Assembly (NCBI GenBank): GCA_943912855.1 | Contig: CALTVC010000006.1 | Coordinates: 1-64,000, forward strand | DNA from: an uncultured Flavobacterium sp. | GTDB taxonomy: Bacteria; Bacteroidota; Bacteroidia; Flavobacteriales; Flavobacteriaceae | Length of the DNA: 64,000 nucleotides | Direction: 5' to 3' | Part shown: positions 33,650 through 43,222 of the stretch, in pieces | Position numbering within the stretch: position 1 is the stretch's first letter | Layout: each line of letters begins with the position of its first letter | Translations under genes and position numbers: made by a program | The notes under the pieces: model-generated | Database searches by the model: none | What the model was told of the DNA's origin: nothing | Seen by the model: the letters and a program-made list of their open reading frames with translations, nothing else

Positions 33650-34777
33650 CCAGCAATCCAGGTAGTTCTGCGCTATGGTTTTATAGTTGTGTTCCTGCTC
33701 AATGAAATTGCGTGCACGGTTTCCGAAAGCTACAATCTCATCAGGATTTTCTATAAAATAAGAAAGCTCATTAGCTATGTCTTCTGCGTTTGGTAACGCA
33801 TTTATAGCTACTTTTTGTGTTAGGTTGTAGTGCTGTGTAAACTCAGTTTCGGCGCCTGTAAATACTACCTTTCCTTTTGCCATGGCTTCTAGGGCATTAT
33901 ACCCCTGGTCGTAGGCATATACCTGATCCAGCAATATGTGCGCACGGTTGTATATGTTTATATACTCACTGTACGGAATATTTTCAGTTACAATGATTTC
34001 GACTTTATCGGCGTATTTGCTTCTGATGATTTCCAATGCTTCCTCAAAATAAACAAGCCCTTTTTTAATGTAGGTACTTCGGTTAATTCCAAGGAATATC
34101 ACTACCTTATCTGTAACCGGATTTTCGATAAAAGAAATCGTATCGGTATTTATTGGGTTCGGGATTAAAGTAGTTTTGTAGCCCAATGTCTTCATAGGAA
34201 CTTCATAGTCCAGGTCTGATGTAATGATTTTACTAGCGTGTTTCGTCAGCCAGTTAAATAAATCGATGTGCACCGCGTTGATGTACTTAAGCGTGTAGGC
34301 ATATAAAGACGCCAGACTTTTATCATTAAGATAAGGCGTGAGTATAGAATATTTCAGCTTGCCGGAAAGCGAGTATTCTACAATGGGTGTTTCATCGCCA
34401 CATACAAGTAATGACACAGAGCCGTTTTGAGCAAACAACTTTTTAAGTAGGCGTTTGGCAAGCCACGGATGCGTTTCCATCGCATCGCTGTTTATAAGCT
34501 GTACGTGGTCATAGTCTTTTAGTTGCGCTAACAGCTTGTAAAACCTGATCCCTTTTTCGGTGCGTTCCAGGTCAACTTTGGTAATTTTATAAAAAAGGTT
34601 GCGGAGTTTTTTAGGTAATAGGCTACTAAAAGCTTTTGGTTTAATGGAGTAGCCGGAATCATATCCTTTAAAACCATCGCCGGTGCCTACAATTACCGCC
34701 TCATGCCCTAAAGCAATCAGTCCTTCGCGGAGTGAATTATGGAGCCGGCTGTATTCGCCCACCAAAAGTATTTTCAT
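33641..34777 (-). CDS. Glycosyltransferase, GT4-like
   Basis: A 378-residue GT-B fold glycosyltransferase. The N-terminus KILLVGEYSRLHNSLREGL is the first Rossmann strand and glycine loop. The C-terminal domain has TLIPNPINTD and the donor-binding stretch DQVYAYDQGYNALEAMAKGK, in which the second Glu of the EX7E pattern sits in ALEAMAKG. It likely adds a sugar in the surface glycan pathway. It converges on the flippase with a 9-base overlap and is divergent from the next gene across a very short overlapping start region. Confidence 0.85.
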   Translation of the reverse strand: MKILLVGEYSRLHNSLREGLIALGHEAVIVGTGDGFKGYDSGYSIKPKAFSSLLPKKLRNLFYKITKVDLERTEKGIRFYKLLAQLKDYDHVQLINSDAMETHPWLAKRLLKKLFAQNGSVSLLVCGDETPIVEYSLSGKLKYSILTPYLNDKSLASLYAYTLKYINAVHIDLFNWLTKHASKIITSDLDYEVPMKTLGYKTTLIPNPINTDTISFIENPVTDKVVIFLGINRSTYIKKGLVYFEEALEIIRSKYADKVEIIVTENIPYSEYINIYNRAHILLDQVYAYDQGYNALEAMAKGKVVFTGAETEFTQHYNLTQKVAINALPNAEDIANELSYFIENPDEIVAFGNRARNFIEQEHNYKTIAQNYLDCWLK

Positions 34778-34822
34778 CGACAGCCTTTAATTTTTATATT
34801 TGTAAGTGTAAATATAGGACAA

Positions 34823-35656
34823 TTGTCAGGAGCTTTTAAAAAATCAGACGTCGAAATTTTGCTGTCTACCATGAACAGGGCCGACCTTGATTTTCTGGAG
34901 CCGATGTTCCCGTTTGCCCATTTCTCTGATTTCAATATCCTTATCATCAACCAGACTACTCAAGGTAATGAACTTATTTCGCCTTATGAGAGCATTCGTG
35001 TGGTTAACTCATACGAGCGCGGACTCTCCCGTAGCCGTAACCTTGCCGTACAACACGCCTCAAAAAAAATAGGACTCATTGCCGATGACGATCTAGTATT
35101 TCTTGAAGGGTTTGACGAAAAAGTAGCCAAAGGTTTTAACCATTTTCCAACGGCTGCCGCGGTTAAGTTTATAACCGTTACCTTTGACGGAGTGCCGTTC
35201 CGTAAGTACCCGAATGAGCCAGTTGCTGTATTATCTGACCTGCAACGACTGAATAGTACGTCATGGGAAATAGCCCTGAATATAGCTCAGGTACGCAAAT
35301 CAGGTATACCGTTTAATGTACATTTCGGGTTAGGGAGCACATTTCCGCTTGGTGAGGAACCTGTTCTAATGAATGCGTTCTTCAAAGCAGGATATGGTGT
35401 AAGCCATTACCCTGAAACTATAGTATCGCACAAGGAGTTTAAAGACAGTGATAACATATCATTAGCCGAAAATTACCGAATACGCGGCGCTTATCTTTAT
35501 GAAATATTCAGAAGTAAATTCCCGTTATGGCTGGGCATACAATTGGCGTACGACCTAAAGGGAGGGAGGGTAAAACCCTGGCAAATTGCAACCTGTATAA
35601 AAAGTGCTTATACAGGAAAAAAACAACTTTTAAAGATTTATGAAAACATCGCTTAA
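34823..35656 (+). CDS. GT2-like glycosyltransferase
   Basis: A glycosyltransferase-like protein of about 277 residues. It contains VEILLSTMNRADLDFLEPMF at the first strand, SYERGLSRSRNLAVQHAS for the donor site and LIADDDLVFLEGFDEKV for the DxD-type metal motif. The only upstream ATG (34739) lies inside the coding part of the divergent neighbour and would add 28 unlikely residues. TTG at 34823 gives a start close to the first strand, so I use it; this is uncertain. It overlaps the next gene by 17 bases. Confidence 0.7.
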   Translation: MSGAFKKSDVEILLSTMNRADLDFLEPMFPFAHFSDFNILIINQTTQGNELISPYESIRVVNSYERGLSRSRNLAVQHASKKIGLIADDDLVFLEGFDEKVAKGFNHFPTAAAVKFITVTFDGVPFRKYPNEPVAVLSDLQRLNSTSWEIALNIAQVRKSGIPFNVHFGLGSTFPLGEEPVLMNAFFKAGYGVSHYPETIVSHKEFKDSDNISLAENYRIRGAYLYEIFRSKFPLWLGIQLAYDLKGGRVKPWQIATCIKSAYTGKKQLLKIYENIA

Positions 35657-36050
35657 CGATATACAACATATTGAATTTCCGGTAATAAAAGACTACCGTG
35701 GTAACCTCGCCTTTATTCAGGAAGGTATAGTGCCGTATAATTTTAAAAGGGTATACTACCTGTTTGATGTACCCAGCGGTGCAGAACGCGGAGGTCATGC
35801 ACACATAGGCCAGAAACAAATTCTTATAGCCCTGAGTGGTAGTTTTGATGTGATACTTGATGATGGTAGCGAACGTAAAACTTATACCCTGAATAAACCT
35901 GCCGTAGGTTTATACGTGGTGGAAGGCTTGTGGAGAGAGTTGCAAAACTTCTCGTCAGGGGCGGTATGCCTGGTGATTGCCGAAGATGTATACGATGAGG
36001 GTGATTACATTCGTGAATATGAAGATTTCCTTGCCCACAAAAAAGCCTAA
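35640..36050 (+). CDS. FdtA/QdtA-like sugar 3,4-ketoisomerase
   Basis: A 136-residue single cupin domain. The sequence KRVYYLFDVPSGAERGGHAH, ALSGSFDVILDDG and GLWRELQNFSSGAVCLV is typical of dTDP-4-oxo-6-deoxyglucose 3,4-ketoisomerases and the related WxcM C-terminal domain. His in RGGHAH is the conserved catalytic residue. It would feed an amino-deoxy sugar such as 3-amino-3,6-dideoxyhexose into the glycan. No partner aminotransferase or nucleotidyltransferase is in the window, so these must lie elsewhere. It overlaps the preceding gene by 17 bases. Confidence 0.85.
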   Translation: MKTSLNDIQHIEFPVIKDYRGNLAFIQEGIVPYNFKRVYYLFDVPSGAERGGHAHIGQKQILIALSGSFDVILDDGSERKTYTLNKPAVGLYVVEGLWRELQNFSSGAVCLVIAEDVYDEGDYIREYEDFLAHKKA

Positions 36051-36982
36051 TTATATACCGAAAAACTAATACCTTTGCGGTGCAACCAGTGTTTTAGCCT
36101 GAGCATACTACGCAGTACAAATGGCGGAGTAGCAAAAAGCAACTTTGTTTTAAAGGCTATGTTTGTTACGTCGGCATCATTGTAAAGTGTATTAGCGTTG
36201 GCTACATCGCCCTCTATACGGTACTTCAGGGCGTATTCTATACGGTAAATATCTACAAATTCCTTCAGGCTTTTATTGAATTTCTCCTCGTTTTTAAACT
36301 GGTTGAAATCCATGATTTTCCGAGATTTCATACTGGCACGTGACCAGCTTAAAGGCAGGTCAAAGTTATACTCCATCGTGTACACATTGGTAATAGCCAC
36401 GGGGTTGTGCATCATTACCTTAATCCAGAGTTCGGTGTCTTCCGGGTGGGTAGTGTTTTCGTTGAATCCACCTACAGCGTCAAGTATATTTTTTGGTATG
36501 GCCAATGCTGAGGTTAGCGCTACACGGTTTATTTTACTTGATGCAAAAACGTCGGGGACAATACCTGCAAAATCTTCGGGAATCCCTATAAAAACAGGTT
36601 TCTGTAATACGCCATTACCTATACGGGTTATATAGCGGGAACAATACATGCCTGCCTGCGGATGGGCTTTATATAAATTATATAATACTTCGAGATGATT
36701 CGGTTCCCAATGGTCATCGGCATCTAAAAAGGCAATAAGTTGACTCTTAGCTACTTTTATTCCGGTGTTTCTTGCTGCTGAAACACCTTGGTTTTGGGTG
36801 CTTATATAATGTATACGGGAATCATTAAACGATAGTACTACATTGCCTCCTTTGTCTGTAGAACCATCGTTAACTACTATGATTTCAAAATCGGTAAAGG
36901 TTTGTGCCAATGCGCTTTGTAGCGTTTGCGCTATAAACGGCTCTTTGTTGTAAAGCGGAATGACTACCGAAAATAAAGGCAT
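36047..36982 (-). CDS. Family 2 glycosyltransferase
   Basis: A 311-residue GT-A enzyme. The N-terminal PLFSVVIPLYNKEPFIAQTL, VVNDGSTDKG and the metal-binding DADDHWEPN (about 91-99) are classic family 2 motifs. The acceptor domain has the HPEDTELWIKV block with the likely catalytic acidic pair. It converges on the ketoisomerase gene (4-base overlap of ends) and follows another family 2 enzyme by 3 bases, so the three leftward genes 39210-36047 form an operon. Confidence 0.92.
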   Translation of the reverse strand: MPLFSVVIPLYNKEPFIAQTLQSALAQTFTDFEIIVVNDGSTDKGGNVVLSFNDSRIHYISTQNQGVSAARNTGIKVAKSQLIAFLDADDHWEPNHLEVLYNLYKAHPQAGMYCSRYITRIGNGVLQKPVFIGIPEDFAGIVPDVFASSKINRVALTSALAIPKNILDAVGGFNENTTHPEDTELWIKVMMHNPVAITNVYTMEYNFDLPLSWSRASMKSRKIMDFNQFKNEEKFNKSLKEFVDIYRIEYALKYRIEGDVANANTLYNDADVTNIAFKTKLLFATPPFVLRSMLRLKHWLHRKGISFSVYN

Positions 36983-36985
36983 AGA

Positions 36986-37879
36986 TTACGTTGTTTTCAG
37001 GCTACAAAGGTAGCCCAGGCGGTACAAGTCAAAAATAAGCAGATTTGGGGTGCTACCCAAAAGGTTCTTCCTGAAAAACGGAGTGCTCATTTTGTGCCAA
37101 AACCGAACCAAGGGTAATAAACCTTTACTTTTAAGCGACAAGTACATGTTGGCAATGCGTATGTATTCACCTGATAAGAGGTTGTTGTCAAGCAGATACT
37201 TTAATCCTTCAACCGCTTCGTCTGATTTCCTTAGGAAAATTTCACTACTCTCTAATCCCAGATGATACACAGGATTGTGTATATGCTCCACTTTTATATT
37301 GGCCTCGCTAAGGTCGTATGAAAACAAGGTATCCTCATGGCGTAGGTTAGGAATGCTTTCGTTAAAACGAACGGTTTTAAAAACTTCCTTATGTATACAA
37401 AAGTTCAGTGTAAGCAGGCTGAGGTGTGGGTTAGACTGCCTTTTTTCTACAGGGAGTGCTTCACGTTCGTTGCCATAAATCCAGCGCAAAAGTTGGCTTC
37501 TATCTGGTTTTTCTTCCTGGTAACGTATGCCTCCGTATACTACCTTAACGTCATCATTAAGATGGGGTAGGTAGTTTTTAATAAGGTTCTCATCAACGGG
37601 AAGTGTATCGGCATCCAGGAACAACAGCCAGTTGTATTGTGCTTTTTCAGCTAATAGATTTCGTATGGCACTACGCCCAATATTCTTGGGCAAAATATTG
37701 TATGAACTGTTGGGTAAACGGTTTATGGTTTCGTTTTCGGCATGAAGTGTTTTGTTATGAGAAGCATCATCAAGGCAAATGATCTCGTAAGCAATGCCTG
37801 CATCGGCACATTGCTGTTCTAAGGCAGTTGCCAGTTGTACTATGTTATAATTATATGTAGGTATCAGTACCGAAATCAT
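36986..37879 (-). CDS. Family 2 glycosyltransferase
   Basis: A 297-residue GT-A protein. It starts with ISVLIPTYNYNIVQLATALE, then ICLDDASHNKT and the metal site LFLDADTLPVD. The later block RHEDTLFSYDLS parallels the ED motif of other family 2 enzymes. The start overlaps the upstream membrane protein stop by 4 bases (ATGA type), showing translational coupling. It probably extends the same surface glycan as its neighbours. Confidence 0.9.
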   Translation of the reverse strand: MISVLIPTYNYNIVQLATALEQQCADAGIAYEIICLDDASHNKTLHAENETINRLPNSSYNILPKNIGRSAIRNLLAEKAQYNWLLFLDADTLPVDENLIKNYLPHLNDDVKVVYGGIRYQEEKPDRSQLLRWIYGNEREALPVEKRQSNPHLSLLTLNFCIHKEVFKTVRFNESIPNLRHEDTLFSYDLSEANIKVEHIHNPVYHLGLESSEIFLRKSDEAVEGLKYLLDNNLLSGEYIRIANMYLSLKSKGLLPLVRFWHKMSTPFFRKNLLGSTPNLLIFDLYRLGYLCSLKTT

Positions 37880-39210
37880 GCTTCTTTGGTTAAAAGGCTG
37901 TAGCCTGATTTATATTTTGCCAAATAACCGTTGGCAGTTAGCAATACCGAAATTACAATAAGCAATTCAAACGGGAAACAATACCGTGCATTAGTACCAT
38001 ACGCCACTACTGCCTGTAGTACGGAGGTAACTATTATCAATGCATACAGTACGCTTTGAGTATCTATAACTTTGGTTTTGAAATATCTTATTACATACAT
38101 TGGAGTAAACAGCAGGAATATGATTTTGCAACCTATCAGTGTATATTTAGTAATATACCAAATGGCAAGGAACGCATGCCTTACCCAAGGTGAGTGAAAG
38201 TCCTCGTAGTTCCAGTACATATCGCTGCCCCAGAAGGCTATCCATGAAATCAGTACCTGCTTAGCATAGCCTAATTTATTTTGGTTAATGGCAGCTCTGC
38301 CGTAATCATTTAGTTTGGAAGAAAGCTCTACCAATGATAAACCTGTTTCTTTTTGCAAATCATCCTGGGCATCCCAGATGGTCATGGCTACATCTTTATT
38401 TTCTTTAATCGCCTGTTCACGGTGGTGGGCATAGATATTACCGATGGCTTTATATTCTTCCGGTACGTTTTCGGCAAATTGTACACAGTTTTGCGCTACG
38501 TTAATCCCGAAATACGTGGTAGAAACAAAGTGTCCGGTATTTACATAATTTACATACGACCATCCAAAGAAACTAATGCAAGACAAAACAGGCAGGCTCA
38601 GTGCAGGATTTATAATCTTCCTGAAACTGAAACGATTTAGCGTGTACAACCCGTAAATAAGCGGAGCCAAAAAGAAGTAAAACGGTTTTATTAAAGTGAG
38701 GTAACCACATAACAAACCGATGACAAACAGTTGCCCGAAACCTTTGTGACCTTCTTTAAAAAGTTTTAATGTATGGTACGCCAAAAGCGTTATAAAGAAC
38801 AGGGTAAGTGTTTCCGTAAGAATGTTGGTTTCATAGAAAACCACGTGTAGCAGATTGCCTAAAATGGCTGCTACATATAGTGCTACAGCATTGCGAAAGC
38901 CAGTTAAAAGTAATGTTTTGTACGTGTAGAATGTAGTGCCAATACCCAGGAGCATCTGTAAGGCTACGGTAAGTGGCAGGTAATTTGCACTCAACGCAAT
39001 AAGCATAGAGTAACCAGGCGTACGAACACCCGAATAACCGCTAAGGTTGAATTTGAAAAGCAACTTGCCAAGCTCTGTGTAATCACCTGTGTCAGGGAAA
39101 ATAGTAACATGCCTGTACAGGAGTATGATAACAACGCGTACTAAAATGCAAAACAAAACCAGCGTGAGCGCGGGGCGTTGCAAAAGAGTACGGTTGAGGT
39201 TTCTTAGCAT
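37876..39210 (-). CDS. Polytopic membrane glycosyltransferase-like protein
   Basis: A 444-residue inner membrane protein with about ten predicted helices. The early periplasmic loop carries FPDTGDYTELGKLLF and SGVRTPGYSMLIA, the acidic and RTPGYP-like motif of GT39/GT87-type polyprenyl-phosphate sugar transferases. These enzymes move a sugar from a lipid carrier to a glycan or protein on the periplasmic face. It is the first gene of the three-gene leftward arm and starts 15 bases before the end of ftsE. Confidence 0.75.
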   Translation of the reverse strand: MLRNLNRTLLQRPALTLVLFCILVRVVIILLYRHVTIFPDTGDYTELGKLLFKFNLSGYSGVRTPGYSMLIALSANYLPLTVALQMLLGIGTTFYTYKTLLLTGFRNAVALYVAAILGNLLHVVFYETNILTETLTLFFITLLAYHTLKLFKEGHKGFGQLFVIGLLCGYLTLIKPFYFFLAPLIYGLYTLNRFSFRKIINPALSLPVLSCISFFGWSYVNYVNTGHFVSTTYFGINVAQNCVQFAENVPEEYKAIGNIYAHHREQAIKENKDVAMTIWDAQDDLQKETGLSLVELSSKLNDYGRAAINQNKLGYAKQVLISWIAFWGSDMYWNYEDFHSPWVRHAFLAIWYITKYTLIGCKIIFLLFTPMYVIRYFKTKVIDTQSVLYALIIVTSVLQAVVAYGTNARYCFPFELLIVISVLLTANGYLAKYKSGYSLLTKEA

Positions 39211-39225
39211 GAAAAAGGCAGGATG

Positions 39226-39909
39226 TTATACAGTGCGTTGTACCACTTCAAACAGCGTACCGTCGTCGCATTTCAGGGTTTTCGCAGGGAACTTCATAAT
39301 CAGGGCATAGTCGTGCGTAGCCATGATAATGGTTTTACCTTGTTGGTTAATCTCACGCAGCAACTGAATAACCTCTACGCTTGTTTGTGGGTCAAGGTTT
39401 CCGGTAGGTTCATCGGCAAGAATAACCTCGGGGTCATTAAGCAGGGCGCGTGCCACGGCTATACGCTGTTGCTCCCCACCCGAAAGCTGGTGTGGCATTT
39501 TGTTTAGCGAATGCTTCATGCCCACTTTATCCAGAACCTCGTTTATTTTTACGTCCATATCCTCTTTGTCTTTCCAGCCGGTGGCTTTCAGTACAAAGCG
39601 CAGGTTGTTGTGCACGCTACGATCCGGTAATAGTTTAAAATCCTGAAAAACAATACCTATCTTCCTGCGCAGGTACGGAATATCACGTTCCTTTAGTTTT
39701 GCCAGGTTATACTCTACAAACTCGCCTTCGCCTTTTTGCAGTTTCAGGTCGCCATATAACGTTTTCATAAGCGAACTCTTACCCGTACCGGTTTTCCCGA
39801 TGATATAAATAAAGTCGCCACGATTTACATCCAGGTCAATGTCTTTAAGAACAGCATTGTTTTCCTGGTAAATGGTAACGTCTTTTAAAGATAAGATAGG
39901 CTGTGGCAT
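39226..39909 (-). CDS. ftsE: Cell division ATP-binding protein FtsE
   Basis: A 227-residue ABC ATPase. Walker A is GKTGTGKSSL (37-46), the Q-loop lies in GIVFQDFKLLPDR, the signature LSGGEQQRIAVARALL and Walker B VILADEPTGNLD follow, and the switch His is in MATHDYAL. The FQDFKLLPDRSVHNN stretch is characteristic of FtsE rather than other exporters. With membrane partner FtsX it controls peptidoglycan hydrolases at the division site. FtsX is not in this window. It reads in the direction of the glycan genes, 15 bases upstream. Confidence 0.93.
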   Translation of the reverse strand: MPQPILSLKDVTIYQENNAVLKDIDLDVNRGDFIYIIGKTGTGKSSLMKTLYGDLKLQKGEGEFVEYNLAKLKERDIPYLRRKIGIVFQDFKLLPDRSVHNNLRFVLKATGWKDKEDMDVKINEVLDKVGMKHSLNKMPHQLSGGEQQRIAVARALLNDPEVILADEPTGNLDPQTSVEVIQLLREINQQGKTIIMATHDYALIMKFPAKTLKCDDGTLFEVVQRTV

Positions 39910-40134
39910 AATGCTTGTTGTATGTTTTTACGATTGTAAAAATAACAATAAACTCCCGTATACAAAATTTATTTTCCCATAAGGAGAATTTGTTAGGTGG
40001 TTAATTTTGGGTTAAAATTTAGCAGTAACAAACAGTCCCTATGTCTGCTTAAGCGTTGCAAATACTTTGTTTAGCGCTTTTTTTATGCTTTCGGGCAGGG
40101 GAGTAGCAGCATACTAAATGCCGTAAGGCTTCCG

Positions 40135-40162
40135 TTTGTTAATGTAAGAATTGGTATATTTG
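40135..40162 (+). promoter_or_regulatory. Bacteroidota-type promoter of the TPR gene
   Basis: TTTG at 40135-40138 and TATATTTG at 40155-40162 with a 16-base spacer, slightly short of the usual spacing. It lies 24 bases ahead of ATG 40187. Confidence 0.5.
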
Positions 40163-40186
40163 AAACGTACATAAAACTAAACACAC

Positions 40187-43100
40187 ATGCGCAGACTAAA
40201 CAGGCTTTTGCTGCTTTCGGTGCCTTTTTCGGCGTTAAGCCTTTCGGCACAGCAGTCTACCATTTACACGCATCCGCTTAAGGATTTCGACAGGGCGGTA
40301 ACCTTGTATAACGACAAGCAGTACCAGGCCGCACAGATACTTTTTGAAAAAACCAAAACCGATAACGACGATGCCGATATTCAGGCAGACTGCGCGTTTT
40401 ATATAGCCGAGTGTGCCGTAAAGCTGAACCAAAGGAATGCCGATACGCTGATGCAGGACTTTGTGGAAGGCTACCCGGTAAGTCCGCGCCAAAACCAGGC
40501 GTATGTAGATATGGCCGACTACCAGTTTAGTCACGGTAGCTACAAGCAGGCATTGGAATATTATGACAAGGTAGACGAAAGCAACCTTGCCGTTGCCGAC
40601 AGGGAGCGTTATAACTTCCAGAAAGGGTATAGCTATTTTACCAATGGCGATAAAAAAGAGGCCGAGAAGTACCTGCAAAAGGTAAAGGACTCTAAAAAAT
40701 ATGGTGCGCAGGCCAAATATTATCTGGGCTTCCTGGCGTATGAAGGCGATGACTACAAGAAAGCCAATGCTTATTTTGAGCAGGTAGACGACCAAAAGAA
40801 GTATAGCGAAAAAATGAGCTACTTCAAGGCAGATATGGCATTTAAGGAGGGTAACTTCCAGAAGGCGATAGACCTTGGCGTACCGCAACTGCCTAAGAGT
40901 ACCGGAATAGAAAAAAGCGAACTTTCAAAAATCATTGGCGAAAGCTACTTTAACCTTGGGCAATATGATAAAGCCATTCCGTATCTGAAAGAGTACCATG
41001 GGCAGAAAGGCAAGTGGACCAACACTGACTTTTATCAACTGGGTTACGCTTACTATAAGCAAGGCGATTATGATAAGGCAATTACCGAATTCAATAAGAT
41101 TATAGGTGGTAACGATGCCGTAGCACAAAATGCTTACTATCATTTGGGTGAAAGTTACCTGAAGACCGGCAAAAAACAGCAAGCGCTGAACGCATTTAAG
41201 AATGCCAGTGAAATGACTTTTGAACCAAAAATCCAGGAGGATGCTGCACTTAACTATGCCAAGCTGAGCTACGACATAGGTAACCCGTACCAAAGTGTAC
41301 CGGAGGTGTTGGCGGGTTTCCTTGAAAAATACCCTGCGTCTCCGTTTAAGAAAGAAATACAGGAACTTCAGATAGACTCGTATATAACATCTAAAAACTA
41401 TACTGAGGCACTTGTGCTTCTGGAAAAGAACAAGTCGCCCGAAAACCGTGCTGCCTACCAAAAGGTAACCTTCTACAGGGGTATGGAGGTGTTTACTGAT
41501 GGTAAGTACCAAGAGGCTTTGGCACTTTTCCGTAAGTCTATTGCAGAGCCACGCGACCCACGTATTACTGCCCGCGCTACGTATTGGCAAGGCGAAACCC
41601 AGTATGTGCTGGATCAGTTTTCAGATGCGCTAATCAGTTATAAGCAATTCCTTGGTTATAGTGAAGCTGCTACCACACCTGAGTTTAAAAACGTGAACTA
41701 TAATATTGCTTACGCGTATTTTAAACAAAAGGATTACGATAAGGCAGCCAAATCATTTGGGGAATATGTGGCGAGTAGTTTTGCTAAAGAAGATAAGCTT
41801 CGCCTTAACGATGCCTACCTGCGCCTTGGCGACAGCCAGTTTGTAAGTGCCAAATACTGGCCGGCTATGGAAGCCTACAACAAGGCGATTGAGATGAATG
41901 GTATTGATGCCGATTACGCTTTATTCCAAAAGGCGATAAGCTACGGTTTTGTGCAGCGTAATGAAAAGAAAATAGAAGACCTTACCAATTTCATAGCCCG
42001 TTTCCCGAAATCTAAATATGCCGATGACGCGTTGTATGAGTTGGGTAATACCTACGTAACGCAAAAGCAGGGTAATGAAGCCATAAAAGCCTACGAACGC
42101 CTGATTGCTGAATATAAGAGCAGCAGCTACATAAGCAAGGCTATGATGCGTGAGGCACTGATTTACTACAACTCTGAGCAGGAAGAAAAAGCCCTTGCCA
42201 AGTTTAAGGAAGTTGTGGCTAAATTCCCGAATACACCGGAGTCTATAGAGGCGGTGCAGACGGCACGTAATATATATGTTGATACTGGTCGTACCGATGA
42301 GTATGCCACATGGGTAAAAACATTGGGCTTTGTAGATGTAACCGACAGCGACCTGGATAATACGGCTTTTGAAGCTGCCGAAAAACAGTATATGCAAAAC
42401 AATACTAAGGGAGCTATTACCTCGCTTAGCAGTTATGTGAGCAAGTTCCCGAACGGTATTTCTGCATTGAAGGCTAATTTCTATCTGGCACAGTCGTATT
42501 ATAATGATGGGCTGGAAAATAATTCGGTACCGCATTATGAATATGTAATCAATGCCCCGCGTAACGAATATACAGAGCAGGCACTGGCAAGGTTATCTCA
42601 GGTACATCTGAAAGCTAATAACTGTGATAAGGCAATCCCGGTGCTTAAAAAACTGGAAACAGAAGCCGATTATCCCCAGAACGTAACCTTTGCGCAAAGC
42701 AACCTTATGAAGTGTTACTACGACAGTAAGGATTATGCTAATGCCGTTGTGTATGCAGATAAGGTACTTGCAAACAGCAAAACCGAAGACCGAGTGAAGA
42801 GCGATGCGCAAATCATCGTGGCGCGTTCGGCGATAAAAACAAATGACGAAGCCAAAGCGCGTACAGCGTATGCAAAACTACTTACCATTGCCAAAGGTGA
42901 GCTTGCTGCCGAAGCACTGTATTATGATGCTTACTTTAAAAATAAAGACGGCAAGTACGAAGATAGTAACAAGGTGGTGCAAAAGCTGAGCAAGGATTAT
43001 TCGGGCTATAAATACTTCGGGTCTAAAGGGCTTGTGGTAATGGCTAAGAACTTTTACGGACTTAAGGACAGCTATCAGGCTACTTACATTCTGGAAAGCG

Positions 43101-43207
43101 TAATTAAAAACTTTACTGCTTACCCTGATGTGGTAGAAGAAGCTAAAGCCGAACTGAACACCATTAAGGGCAAGGAAGCCCAAAGGAATTCATCTGTCCA
43201 AAACTAA
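40187..43207 (+). CDS. Large exported TPR protein
   Basis: A 1006-residue protein with a signal peptide (cleavage near SLSA-QQ, residue 22) and tetratricopeptide repeats through almost its whole length. Clear units include YNFQKGYSYFTNGDKKEAEK, YYHLGESYLKTGKKQQALNA and YELGNTYVTQKQGNEAIKAY. Repeats suggest a scaffold for protein contacts in the periplasm or at the outer membrane. It is followed after 15 bases by a TonB-receptor-like barrel, so the two form an operon and probably a complex. The specific role is unknown to me. Confidence 0.85.
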   Translation: MRRLNRLLLLSVPFSALSLSAQQSTIYTHPLKDFDRAVTLYNDKQYQAAQILFEKTKTDNDDADIQADCAFYIAECAVKLNQRNADTLMQDFVEGYPVSPRQNQAYVDMADYQFSHGSYKQALEYYDKVDESNLAVADRERYNFQKGYSYFTNGDKKEAEKYLQKVKDSKKYGAQAKYYLGFLAYEGDDYKKANAYFEQVDDQKKYSEKMSYFKADMAFKEGNFQKAIDLGVPQLPKSTGIEKSELSKIIGESYFNLGQYDKAIPYLKEYHGQKGKWTNTDFYQLGYAYYKQGDYDKAITEFNKIIGGNDAVAQNAYYHLGESYLKTGKKQQALNAFKNASEMTFEPKIQEDAALNYAKLSYDIGNPYQSVPEVLAGFLEKYPASPFKKEIQELQIDSYITSKNYTEALVLLEKNKSPENRAAYQKVTFYRGMEVFTDGKYQEALALFRKSIAEPRDPRITARATYWQGETQYVLDQFSDALISYKQFLGYSEAATTPEFKNVNYNIAYAYFKQKDYDKAAKSFGEYVASSFAKEDKLRLNDAYLRLGDSQFVSAKYWPAMEAYNKAIEMNGIDADYALFQKAISYGFVQRNEKKIEDLTNFIARFPKSKYADDALYELGNTYVTQKQGNEAIKAYERLIAEYKSSSYISKAMMREALIYYNSEQEEKALAKFKEVVAKFPNTPESIEAVQTARNIYVDTGRTDEYATWVKTLGFVDVTDSDLDNTAFEAAEKQYMQNNTKGAITSLSSYVSKFPNGISALKANFYLAQSYYNDGLENNSVPHYEYVINAPRNEYTEQALARLSQVHLKANNCDKAIPVLKKLETEADYPQNVTFAQSNLMKCYYDSKDYANAVVYADKVLANSKTEDRVKSDAQIIVARSAIKTNDEAKARTAYAKLLTIAKGELAAEALYYDAYFKNKDGKYEDSNKVVQKLSKDYSGYKYFGSKGLVVMAKNFYGLKDSYQATYILESVIKNFTAYPDVVEEAKAELNTIKGKEAQRNSSVQN

Positions 43208-43222
43208 TTGTGAGAACACGCC

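Noticed and set aside
40050..40135. Hairpin-forming AT-rich gap before the TPR gene, considered as a small RNA
   Set aside because: Stems are short and no known RNA signature (SRP, tmRNA, 6S) could be recognised.
40235..41590. Two long antisense frames opposite the TPR gene
   Set aside because: They mirror codon use of the repeat-rich gene on the plus strand and show no protein family features.
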